Below are positions 49,095 to 60,000 of a DNA stretch of 64,000 bases, one piece after another. Each line of letters opens with the position of its first letter. Within the stretch, counting starts at the first letter, position 1. A program made the translations under genes and the position numbers. The stretch spans positions 620,001 to 684,000 of the forward strand of contig JAIWNF010000015.1 in assembly GCA_025093555.1 (NCBI GenBank), in the 5' to 3' direction. The notes under the pieces are model-generated. The model was not told the origin of the DNA. It saw only the letters and a list, made by a program, of their open reading frames with translations, and made no database searches. Source of the DNA: Circinella umbellata (lineage: Eukaryota; Mucoromycota; Mucoromycetes; Mucorales; Lichtheimiaceae).

Positions 49095-49820
49095 ATTTTC
49101 TTTATTATAATCTATCTATCACCCCTCCTTTCCCTCCCATTGTTATTTTTATTCTTCTTCTTCCCCTCTCTCTCTCTCTCTCTTTTTTTTTTCTTTTTTT
49201 TTTTACAACATAACACGCAAATAAGAACTTTTTCCTCCCCAAATTTTCTTATTATTCCAAATGATATTTTTGGGGGAAAAAAGGCTAAGAGGGTAAAAGA
49301 ATATCTTTTTCTCCTCTTTTTTCAAAATCAAAAAATTCTAAACGCATTTCAAACCCCATATACACAACTTTATATATATTTATACATATATACATATATA
49401 CATATATATACATACCAAGAATCCCCCACTTGATTCATGAATAAACAATGCAACTTTTTCATAAATTATTATCTTTTCTATTTTCGTTTCACTTGTAAAA
49501 AAAAAAAAAAAACTATCACGCGATAGTGTACGTAAGTTGTTTTTTTTTTCTGTTTATATAATTCCTTTACGTATTATTTGGTTTGAGTGGCACCCAAAAC
49601 CTTAAAAATTTCTAGACAACATTCATTTTCGTAAGGATAAACTAGAAATGAATTCTACATGTCAAAAGAAAGTGACCATGGTAACAGGATCGGTCTCTAT
49701 GTTACTGAAAAGTATCTGTTGTTGGCAACATCCACCATATTTATTCTAGAAATATATATAATTTAAACAAACCCCTTCCCCCAATGACAAAAAACGGGAA
49801 AAAAACTTGATATCCATATA

Positions 49821-50438
49821 TACTGTCACCGTTCGCTATAACGATCCCTCCCCCTCCGTGAAACCAAAAGGGCATCATTATATCAAATAATGATCAAGTA
49901 AAATCCTATCCTTATGAACTTGATCTCCCATGTATCTAATATGTCTTACAAAAAGAAGAAAACTCTAGCACATTATATTATTCATCCCGTAAATAAGCTA
50001 TAAAAATAAAAACAGTTTTTTTTTTTATCACATATAATTCATGCTGATCCCCCCTATAACAAAAAAAAAAAGAAATGCGAGTATCATATTATGATAAGCA
50101 TTAAAAACTGTCTATCCATGCAAAATTGACAAAGAAAAATAATAAAAGAAGCAGAAGCTGAATATTATTGACTTTCCTTTTTTTTGGGGTGAAAGGGCGA
50201 TGCTTGAAGATATATTTGATGTTCCAATTATTAAAACTCTTGACAAAAATATTTAAAAAACTAAAGTAAGAAAGTAAGAAAGATATTATCTGTTCTTTTG
50301 ATGTAACGCTCTTTTTGCTAAAAACCCTATCGGACATCGTTATATAAAATTTAACGCTATTTCCCTGCTTAATCTGTCTTTGAGCCCTAAAAACCTTATA
50401 GTAATATCGAAATACCATTATAACGAGCGGTGACAGTA
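49821..50438. mobile_element. TA-flanked terminal-inverted-repeat element, 614 bp
   Basis: The left end is CTGTCACCGTTCGCTATAAC from 49823. The right end, read in reverse from 50436, is CTGTCACCGCTCGTTATAAT. That is 17 of 20 bases identical, all differences T/C, and both ends are flanked by TA. TA duplication and a CGyTATAA-type repeat are what is known for pogo/Tc1-mariner-like elements. The internal minus-strand ORF (50101-50418) shows no transposase motif I can name, so it is probably a MITE or deleted copy. It is a different family from the element at 680-1493, though both share a TTCGyTA core. Confidence 0.72.
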
Positions 50439-50459
50439 TTAAGAAAAACCAAAAGTGCT

Positions 50460-50511
50460 ACGTAAAATAAAATATTATTGACTTGAACTTCTGATATAAT
50501 TTATTTTACGT
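50460..50511. other. Inverted repeat (12-bp stem, 28-nt loop)
   Basis: acgtaaaataaa at 50460-50471 is matched by tttattttacgt at 50500-50511. It lies 24 bp beyond the right end of the element at 49821-50438. It could be the end of another small element or simple AT-rich palindromy. Confidence 0.5.
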
Positions 50512-50733
50512 GTATGTTGGAAAAATCATTTAGAATAAAAGTAGAGTAATTGTGTTTATTATATTGATACGTAAATAGATCGCGTTTAGACACCTAACCA
50601 ACCCCCCCTGTCCTCTCTCTTTTCATAGCAGTCCTTTATAATAGAAAAAATATATAATTGAGAGATAACTGGTTGTTCTTAATAAATTTCCCCCAATTCA
50701 TTTAATTTTTTATAATAAAGTTGCATCAAAAAA

Positions 50734-51958
50734 AATTCCTGGGGTGTTAAAGTACCTGGCGCCAATCATTTTACAAGTTAAGCAACAAATTTTAGCCAAC
50801 GAAATCATGATTTAACGTCTATATGCGAGCCGAGCTTATTTGTATTAAGATCGTTTATGCGCGTATGGAATTTTCGTTTAAACTTTTTCTTATACAACAC
50901 AGTTTTTTTTTTCTTGTTATAATATGGATAACGACGACGTGTCTTCGCCAGAGAAACGCTGTCCTGGTAGACCGTTCGGTAGTAAAAATTAACTAAAATG
51001 TAAAAAAAACGTCTTCCTGCCTAGAATAGAACCTTAAGTTGTAGTGTTTGAATTGAAAAGGGGGAAATTTATAGCTAACTATCGGGGGACTCAAATCACG
51101 ACTTAACCGTTCGAGATATATATAAATGTCATTAAAAAGTCAGTAATTGATATGAACGATGAATATATAATACTATTGTTAGACCAGATAACTGATCTAT
51201 AGCTTTGAAAAGCCTAAGCTACGTGAAAAAGGTAGCAGCCGATAAATTGTATTTGACGAAAAAAGAAGTTTACCGTCATGATGCTGTAAGCTTACTTTTA
51301 TTATTTTATTCATCATATCATTTTTATGTAATATTGTTAAATGAGATTAAGAAATTGACATGAATGCTGTATTGGTAGGATTGGACTTGCAGGAATGGGT
51401 TTCAACACTTTTCTTAAAGGACGACCACGAAGAGGTGGAAAGAAGTTTCAAAGTGCACATTACCATTCGACGGCTGTTGGTTTACAGAACGAACACAGAT
51501 CTAGTCAAATATGCGGTTTTTGTTTCTCACCCTTGGAACTATTACCGTCAAATATTGTCAAGAATGGGAAAAAGGAGAAAACATCACACAGTGCACTCAT
51601 CTGCACGAACCCTGACTGTTCCGCAGTGAAAGCTGGTTATACCACTTTTGATCGAGATTCGGTTGGTAGAACCGGTATTGGATTGGCAGGTACAACAACT
51701 CTACTATCACCCGACCGTATACCCCTTCCCCCATCACCACAACATCACCAACTACAACCAGTAAATTCCAACTGGATGAAAAATTAAGTTTGGTTTCGCC
51801 ATCACTCCGTTCGTACGGTATGTATTTTAAGTGACCAAGATGTGTAAAGTAAACCAAAAAATCTTATCAAATAATTCAAACTGTTATATATTCATTTATC
51901 ATAGGTGCAAGTCAGACATCCACTGTTATTCATGGACCATTTTAAGATCCCAGGAATT
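50734..51958 (+). mobile_element. Putative TIR element carrying a TnpB/Fanzor-like relic
   Basis: The string aattcctggg begins at 50734, and its exact reverse complement ends at 51958. The match extends inward to about 16 of the first 19-20 bases. Between them lies the zinc-ribbon relic described separately. The outer aatt on both sides could be a 4-bp target duplication, but aatt is palindromic and common here. Fanzor proteins are known to ride inside several kinds of eukaryotic DNA transposon, which makes the arrangement credible. The boundaries are tentative. Confidence 0.45.
50924..51787 (+). pseudogene. TnpB/Fanzor-like RNA-guided nuclease, degenerate (C-terminal end preserved)
   Basis: Three separated pieces are visible. 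First, 50924-50992 encodes MDNDDVSSPEKRCPGRPFGS and then stops; GRPFGSKN resembles an AT-hook-like start. Second, 51208-51286 reads YVKKVAADKLYLTKKEVY up to a donor (gtaagc). Third, after an acceptor at 51389-51390, the frame to 51787 has FNTFLKGRPRRGGKKF, then NEHRSSQICGFC (C-x2-C at 51512-51523), a C-x4-C (51602-51619) and FDRDSVGRTGIGLAG (51647 onward). This order is that of the OrfB/TnpB/Fanzor C-terminus: target-nucleic-acid-binding zinc ribbon, then the RuvC-III aspartate. RuvC-I and RuvC-II are not found, and stops fill 50993-51207. Fanzors are RNA-guided DNA nucleases; this copy is surely inactive. Confidence 0.55.
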
Positions 51959-52093
51959 GTATAAGCGCCAAAATTCCTGCATTTGTGGAGTTTTAAAAAA
52001 TTCCAACCCTATTTTTTTTTTACGTGTGCTGCGTGCTCTGTGTGTGTGTGTGTTTCTCTTCAAACCCCCCCCCCCAAAAAAAAAAAAATTATT

Positions 52094-55000
52094 ATGAAAC
52101 GATCGATCCGTCCACGATTGAATGTAGAAGAAGACGATGAAGATCTTGAACAATTACAAAAAGAATTTTTTGAAAAAAATACAGTTCCTTCGGCTTCTGT
52201 CGTAAGAGGAGCTCCACCTACTACGAGTCAAACGACAAAAAAGAAAAAAAGTTTATTTGCACAACAAAGAGAACAACAACAAACGACATCCCATGCTGTT
52301 AAAAAAAAAGTAACTTTTGATTATGAAGATCAAGAAGCTTTAGCTTCTATGCCAACACTGGAAGATGTAGATACTATGGATTCTATGGATTCATTGGAAA
52401 ATGTTCCTAATGATACACATGCCATGCCATCATTGGAAGGTGTGGTGGATCCTCACAATGACAAACAACCTCATGTTCCTGCAACAAAAAAAATGCTTGA
52501 TCTTACTTCATTATTAGGCAATGTGCTTAGTGATGTGACAGAAAATCAAGTAGAAAAAGTGGAACCACCTACATTAAAAATGGGTACGGAACGATCGAAA
52601 CAACACACACAAGGTTTTCCAAAACCTGCTCGACGGAGTCTATTCAAAATGCGCATGGAATCCAAAAGTAATAATAATAATAAAAACTCCACGTCAACTG
52701 AACAAACAACAACAACAACAACTTCTTCTTCTTTATTGCAACAACAGGCGTCACCTAAAAATGATTATGAACAAGATAATATAGATCGTATTCATGAAAT
52801 GACAGAAGAAGAAATTGAAGCTGCACGAAAAGAAATTATGGATAGTTTGAGTTCAGATTCGATTGCCATGTTAATGAATCGAGGAAAAAACAAGTCTAAA
52901 GAAGAAGAAGAAGAAGAAAATGAGGAAGAAGGAGAAGAAGATTTGATGGTGATGAAAGAACGTTATTTTGCTGATGTACCTACTGAATATGAAAAATTGG
53001 CTTGGATGGATAGTAGATTTGATCAATCACAACAACAACAATTATTACAAGAAGAAGAAGAAAAAGAAAAAACAACACATAAAGAAGATAAAATGTATCG
53101 ACGTATCCGATTTGATTTTCAAGGCCAACCTATCGATCCCAAAAAAGATGTCCCTGTGCATCAAGGACTTCATCATCACGGGGATGAACCTGACAAGGCA
53201 GGATATACACTTGCTGAATTATTTTATCTTGTTCGTAGTCAAGTGGCTCCACAACGTACTATGGTACTTAATACCTTGACAAAAATCTTACGGAATGCTA
53301 AACATAATCGTGGGATTGAATTTTGGGATAGTATATTAGCATCATTTCTTCGTCCAGATGTAGCTGGTGCCCTTTATTTACGTTCGGCCATGGATGATCG
53401 TCATTTAATAGTATTGGTGAGTGCTGTGCAGGCCATGGCAGCTCTTGTTTTGGAAAAGGGGGATGATTTGGATGAAGAAGATACTTTTAATGTCGAATCA
53501 TTTAATGAGTATCTTGGTTATGTGGCAAGACCGATTGTCTATATCAAAAAAAAGGAAACCTTGGGTTTGGGTGAGAAATTTGCTACTACCGTGAATCGAT
53601 TACAAGGCAAGGAAAATAAAAAAGAAAAAGAAGAAGAAGAATTAGAAGATGATGCTCATTTGGTGCAACGGGATTTAACAAAAGGGTTATTACGAATGGA
53701 TCTTTTGCCACGTATTCGTTATCTCACGTCACCCAACAGTGAATTGGATTCTAAATCCATTGAACACTTGGTTCGGATATTGATCCGACTTGCTAAATCG
53801 GGTGGTGCGGATGTGTGTCACTCGATCATGGAACATGATCTATTGGACAACATTTTACAATGGGGTGTTTTGAAACGGGATTGGCCAATGACACATCAAG
53901 ACAAAACGGATACGTATCCAAGTTTAGCAGCTATTCGATTATTGACTGTATTAGCTCAAGGAAGTCGACGCGTTGCTGAAGAAATTAACAAAAAAGCAAC
54001 TCATTTATTACAATACTTGGCCACACCTACCAATGTAGCATGTCCCAGTTTACAAATCCGTGCTTATGCTTTACAAATAGAAACAATTAAACTTTTAAAA
54101 GTACTTGTATGCTATGGCCTTGTGATGCCTACATTACAAGATTTACAAGAGCCTATGATGACGTGGTTGAGAGCAGGACTTGTTCAACAACAAGATAATA
54201 AGAATGGACTCGATGATGCTCGTGCAGCAACGACCATTAGTTTACTTGAAATCTCGTTACATGCAGCAGCAGATCCACACAAGACAACACCTCCTCATGC
54301 AGTCGATTGGCATCAACCTACAGCTTTTGTTCCTGTGATTTTAGCGATCCTTCGAACACGGGAACCTTCCATGCTCTTGGATACAGCCGTCGGATATTTT
54401 GCCACGTTAGCAAGTTACATGGATCGATTCCCATCCGTAGATGATACGACAACGACAGCGGACATTTGGAAAGTGATTGTGGAAAAACTGGGAGACAACG
54501 GAACAAGAACAGCCATCAGAAGTCATCGAAGCAACAGTGTGTTACGTTATGTACAACTTTTAGGTGCATTTGCATCCGCAAAGACATTCAAGTCAGATGC
54601 AGCCGATAGATTAGCATCTTCTTTTATAACAACTTTGGTTAAACAAGTATATAACAACGATTTCCTAGGTAGATTAGCAATGGGGTCGTGGGCTATCCAT
54701 GTGAAAGACAGGTCTAGTCGAAGGAAATTATGGGGAAATGATCATAATTACGATGCGGCGGAGATTGAATCAACGGTAGCCAGCATGCATATGGGTGCAT
54801 TGGAGAAACAATTAGCGCGAAAGATGGTACAGTTATGTGTACTTGACCGATTAGACAGTAAACTGGTCTCCACATTGGCTCTGTTTTATTTACAAGATGC
54901 AGATACAACAGCAGATGATTATTCTCTATTATTAGATCACAATGGGCCTCGACTTGAAACCTTGGTATATCCCGATTATCAAGAACAAAACCAAGAAGAA

Positions 55001-55315
55001 CCACCGGAAGAAATAGACAGACTTTCCAGTATCACTGCATGGGTGTTTTCTCCCATCGATGAAATGTACCACATGGAAAAATCTCGCCTTGCACGAAAAT
55101 GTAGGGATAGCTCGATCGATGTTGTTGCATCCACATTAGAAGCCGCCGGCGTTCTCTTAAACAACGCTGTCGATCGTGACATGGTCCTTGTGTCTTTAAT
55201 GAAATTATTTATGATGACGGAAGAATTAGCTGGAGAAGAAGAGCGAGAGATATTTTGGGATGATAGAATAACAAGTCAAATTAATCAATGGCTTGACCGA
55301 GTTTTATTAAACAAG

Positions 55316-55346
<31 letters not shown>

Positions 55347-55825
55347 GAACCGATGCGGGATCCCTCGAATCTGCATGGCGGAGATCCTCATCGGCACATA
55401 TCCGACAACCGTTCTATCAATTTTATCAAGGCTTTGTTGCTCAATATGCATCTGTCTCTTTTGGTCATTCTGGATTCGCAAGACTATTAGCTTATATAGT
55501 GATACATATCGATTCAATTGATTACAAATATTTGGTATGGAGTGATCACAGTGATATTTTATCTACGATCAAGGTGAATTCAGAAGAAATTGGTTACTAT
55601 GGTAATAATAATCAAAGTCATTCTAATAATAACGAGAATATCGGAGAAGGAGAAACAAGAAGAAATACTGCTTTATTAAGGGCGTACATGTCTGCATTAG
55701 CGGAAAACAAGGTAGAAGGATCCTTGCGGGAATTTGCAATGAATGAACTGAAAGAGGTCTTGAACAAAGAGGATGTATCAAATAATTTGAAGCGGGATAT
55801 TTCTGATTTATTGAAAAATAAATAA
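52094..55825 (+). CDS. RNA polymerase II-associated protein 1 (RPAP1/Rba50 family)
   Basis: One long exon of 1243 residues from the ATG at 52094 (MKRSIRPRLNVEEDDEDLEQ). The frame is open 37 codons further up, but that part is a C/A-run leader. The N-terminal third is acidic and polar, with the conserved GFPKPARRSLFK. RPAP1-N matches about 227-262 (IHEMTEEEIEAARKEIMDSL). RPAP1-C matches about 337-410 (RIRFDFQGQPIDP, GLHHHGDEPDKAGYTLAELF). The rest is helical repeat-like. RPAP1 bridges polymerase II and its assembly/chaperone partners and helps import of the enzyme. Its lack of introns contrasts with most neighbours. A poly-Thr run (CAA/ACA repeats near 55316-55346) is locus-specific. Confidence 0.93.
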
Positions 55826-56703
55826 ATAAAAAAGGTTTGGGGGAATTCTCTCGTGTTAAATAATAATTTTGCTTTTTCTAAAAATCTCTCGTGTTAAATA
55901 AATAGATGGCTTTTTAAGTAAATGTGCATAATTATGCATGCATATTATAAAAAAAAAAAGATGAAAACACATGATTTATACTGTTACCAAGATTTTCAAT
56001 TCAAAATGGCTTATTGGAAATAAGGAGCCTTTTTTTTTTCTCTCTTCGGCAAATCTGTTGCGCGCAAATTTATTATCCATTTTTTTTTAAAAAATTTGGG
56101 GGATAATTTGAAGGGCTTTTTTTTTTTTTTTCCTCCTTAACTATTTAACTTGTTGATCGACTCCGTTAATTTTTTGTTTTTGTTCCATTTTCTTGGTTAT
56201 GGCGAGTTTTTTTTTTTAAAAAGGGGTGTGTGGTCTATAGGACTGTTGTAAAAGTAAAAAAAAAAAAAAAGGGTCTCCACGTGGAATTCTTTATTTTATC
56301 TTTTTATTTTTTTTTTCTGTGAGCTCAACAAAGCGGTGCGACATTGATTGCATAGGAAACATTTAAGCAACCAGCCGATCCGTTTGACCCGCTCTTTTGT
56401 TGTAATAAGTTGTTCGAATCCCTTTTGTTAATAATTAAATACTCTCAATAAAAAAAAAACTACCGACTCCAATATTGTCCGTGCTGCATGACGGATTCAC
56501 AGAAGATTCTCTTTTTTTGATTTTATATATAAATAACAACTCCCATTTTTTTTTTTTGCTTTTTTATTTTTTATTTTTCCTTTTCTCTTTTATTATTATT
56601 ATAGTTTCCTCATTCTTTTTTAACTGCACTCTTTCTTTCTTTTATTTTCTCTTATTAAATAATAATAACATTTATATTACGCACACATACATAAATCACA
56701 GAT
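55826..56703. other. Intergenic between RPAP1 and the four-CxxC gene
   Basis: 880 bp of A/T homopolymers. Near the RPAP1 stop, the string tctcgtgttaaataa occurs twice, 40 bp apart (from 55847 and from 55887), likely in the 3' UTR. The ORF at 56475-56747 is T-rich leader and not supported. Confidence 0.55.
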
Positions 56704-57012
56704 ATGAACTACTTTCCGTCTCCTCCTTCTTCACCATCACCATTTGAACATCTCGATGATCCAGATTACGTTACCACAGACAATGAAGCTGGTATTGTAT
56801 GCGGGTCATGTAATAAAGCTTTAGGAACAGACTGGTTTTGTCCCAACTGTCACAAAAAATGTTCTACTTGTAATCGAATCTTGGCATTAAATACGGACGA
56901 TTATTGTACACGTTGTTGGGTCTATGTTCCTTCAAAAAATACTTTTGTTTCACGTCAAAATTATCTTCCTTCACCAACATCAAGTACAACAAGTAGCAGT
57001 CATCTTCATTAA
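56704..57012 (+). CDS. Small four-CxxC zinc-ribbon-like protein, unknown function
   Basis: A single exon of 102 residues (MNYFPSPPSSPSPFEHLDD at the start). The middle (about 33-75) carries four Cys pairs: CGSC, CPNCHKKC, STC-N and CTRC, with a tryptophan before (DWFCPNC) and after (CWVYVP). This would suit two zinc sites. Both ends are Pro/Ser/Thr-rich and probably disordered. There is no signal peptide. I do not recognise the family; the sharp Cys pattern, the in-frame ATG and normal codon use make it a likely real gene. Role unknown; it could be a zinc-binding adaptor. Confidence 0.65.
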   Translation: MNYFPSPPSSPSPFEHLDDPDYVTTDNEAGIVCGSCNKALGTDWFCPNCHKKCSTCNRILALNTDDYCTRCWVYVPSKNTFVSRQNYLPSPTSSTTSSSHLH

Positions 57013-60000
57013 CAACACACACACACCCCAATTCCATACATTTGCATGATTTCATATACAATATATCCCCCCCCCCTTCCCACTCCTCCAATCTTTTTTT
57101 TTATAATTATTATTATTATATCATATAGTATCATTACAATCATTATATATTCAATCGACACACAGCACAGTAACTTACACTGACAAAAAAAAAATGGACG
57201 ACCATGTATATCCCTCTCTTTCTTTCTCTCTCTTCAATTCTATATTATAAATTACTTATTACTACCTACAAATTATTTTACACAGCAAAAAACATGTTTC
57301 TTCTTTTGTTCTCTTTCCTTTTCTTTCGCTATTTGTGTATTTCTTTCCATCCTCTTATTTCAATTTGTAATTATATAAATATAAATATTATATATATATC
57401 CATGAGTATAAATAAAAAAGAAAGAAAAAAAATCATTTTATTTTTATTATTATTTATTGCATCTCTTGTAACATAAAAGGGAGAATCACGAAACAATTTT
57501 AAATTATTCAGTGTAAGAGTTGTCTCAAATCATTTCAATGAAGGGCCGCAAAAAGATTTTTTTTTTCTTTATTATAATGGGGGTATAAAAAAAAAAAAAA
57601 ATTCATGTCGTGTCACCTTTATATGCAATATGCAGCTTGACGATTGTTTTTGGAAATGGAAATCAGTACCACAACCGATCACTCTAACTAAATAGTTCCA
57701 TCCTAAATTTAGTTTTTTTGTGTCCGTTTTTATAATAAAATTGACGTCTTTGAGGTTATACAAACTTTTTTTAGCTTTTTTTTGACTTGCAATTTTAAAA
57801 AAAAGAAAAACCTTTTTTATAAATGATAATCAATACAGAGAGTATAATAAAAAAAGAAGAAGAAGAAGAAGAAGAAACTTTAATTATATATAACGTGAAA
57901 TGTAAATATCTTATCATATATACATATATATATATTTGCTGTTGTGTAAAGGTTACATCCAATTTGTGTCAATCATTTATATAAAAAGGATCAGCATTTA
58001 TCGTACGATTTATGATTATCAAAAAAAAAATAGGTTTGTATTACTTTATAATAAAAGCTTTTTAATTGTTTTCTGTATGTAAAATTGCATTCAAAATTTT
58101 TGTGGAGATTGTATTGAAAATTACGTATGTTACGTATAATAAAAAAGATGATTCTAGACAACAATTTTCTTTTTTGAATGGGGGCCACGTTAGCTGAGTT
58201 GTGTTACTCCACACTTTTCTTTGTTCCCGTGAGAATCTTATTATTAGTTCCAGTTTTCCCTTATGCATCTTTACAAAATATGCACGGTCTCTTTGATATT
58301 TTTGCGCGCGCAAAAAAAAAAAAAAAGAATGTCGGAGAGACTAGTAAGCCCAACAGAAATGGCTTTTTTCCTCCCGGAAGTTTTGAGAAGTTCCTCTCTT
58401 TTTTTTTTTTTGACAGTTTCTATCACCTGAAGTGAAGGTTAACTCACTCGGTCCGCAAAGTGGGGGGGGGGGAGTTGAATTAACAATGGGGAAATTGTTC
58501 ACCGGGAGGGCGGAGTACCTGAATTTTTTTAACTTTTTTTTTGTACATGTAAAAAATGCGTGGCAAAATTAATTATGCCTCAAATTTACTATAACGACGA
58601 GAATGGATTACATATTCTTTTTTTTTTTTATCTTACATCATTATCTTACATCATGAGATCAAGTGCGTTGCGTATTTATTATGTTTTAAAAGAAACCATA
58701 AGATGAATCATTCTTATAATAAAGTAAATATTGTTTGAACTGACTGACATATTAATAATAATAGTTTTGTTTCGGTCTATTCAATCCATTCTCAGTCTAC
58801 AGTATTATATTTATATGAACAATCAAGATGTAAAATAGATTGTGGGGGAATAATAACTACGTAGAAAACGTGAATGATTTATAAGTACGTTGTTTTTTTT
58901 ACGCAACATAAAAGTATTAGGTGTGAGTTCAAATCTTCAATGCATCGGATTTATCCTCAACCCGCGCCTTTTTGTGTAGTGTTACATGGCACTGCACCAT
59001 TATACATCTTACCATTTAGCAAAATAAAACAGAACCACATTTAGCTGCATTAGATTTGAAGATGTCAACCTTATTATTATAATACAACAGTCATCGACGG
59101 AATGTGGACTTTTGTTTTCTTTGCGTACGTATCGTCAAGTTTTTTTTATCACGTCATTCATGATTTGATATGTTTATAAAAACGGAGATGTCATATACTG
59201 CAGATTGTTGCATAGTGTTGCATAAAATCTTTCTATTTTATGATTATGTCATTATCTATTTTTATTAAATGTATACAACTTTTTTTGTTATTTTTACATT
59301 TTGGGTAAAAGAATGATCAAGACTATTAAACTCATTCTTATACAACATGTTAGAACGTTTACTGTAGAATCATTCACTATGCATAGAAGAAACAATCGGA
59401 GTGGACAAGATATAAATTTCAGCTTTGTTGACCTTTAATTCTGAACTAACAGAAATTGAACATAGTTTTTTTTTTTTTTTTTTTGCATAAAACTCATAAT
59501 GTGAATCCAATTACGTAGCTAGCTATGTAAATACACTGTTTATATTTTTTGAACAACTCTTTTGTGAAACGTACTTACGTACGAATTGTATTAAATATTC
59601 TAATTACACTTATTACAATAAGAAAATCATTAAGAATTATTTATATTCAAAGATAAGTAAAAATAAAACCCTCCGTTCTCAAGGAATTAAGTTTTTCACG
59701 CATTAATCTAATGGGTTATATATTTTATAGCTGTTTGGAAGAAATAAGAAAAAAAAAAGCTTATTAAATTTTAAATCTAACTACTAACACTGACCTTTAT
59801 AATATGTTTTACGTAACAAATTATGGTAAAATCAAAAGTTTTGAGAGCAAGCCAATGAGACAAAAGAATGTTTCTTAACAAAAACTACCATATTTAAAAA
59901 ACGATTACGTGTTGATATTTCTAAGAATCAAAGATCTGAACAAAAAATATATATAAAAATCTTCTTTCCTCTCTCTCTTTTCTAAAACTACTTCTTTCCA

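Larger units (their letters stand above)
49095..52093. other. Mobile-element zone between sorting nexin and RPAP1
   Basis: 3 kb without an intact gene. It holds TC/TA runs (49160-49200, 49370-49415), a TA-flanked inverted-repeat element (49821-50438), a 12-bp-stem hairpin (50460-50511) and a second inverted-repeat element with a TnpB/Fanzor-like relic (50734-51958). The last 135 bp lead into RPAP1. Confidence 0.6.

Noticed and set aside
50101..50418. Minus-strand ORF of 105 codons inside the 614-bp element, possible transposase
   Set aside because: No DDE, HTH or other transposase motif visible.
56405..56430. tRNA-like T-loop string gttcgaatcc
   Set aside because: No complementary T-stem, and no acceptor, D or anticodon arms fit around it.
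58178..58435. Plus-strand ORF of 85 codons with hydrophobic start
   Set aside because: Crosses poly-A/T tracts; no family, no conserved motif.
58921..58945. Second tRNA-like string gttcaaatc
   Set aside because: Flanking bases do not pair; no cloverleaf.
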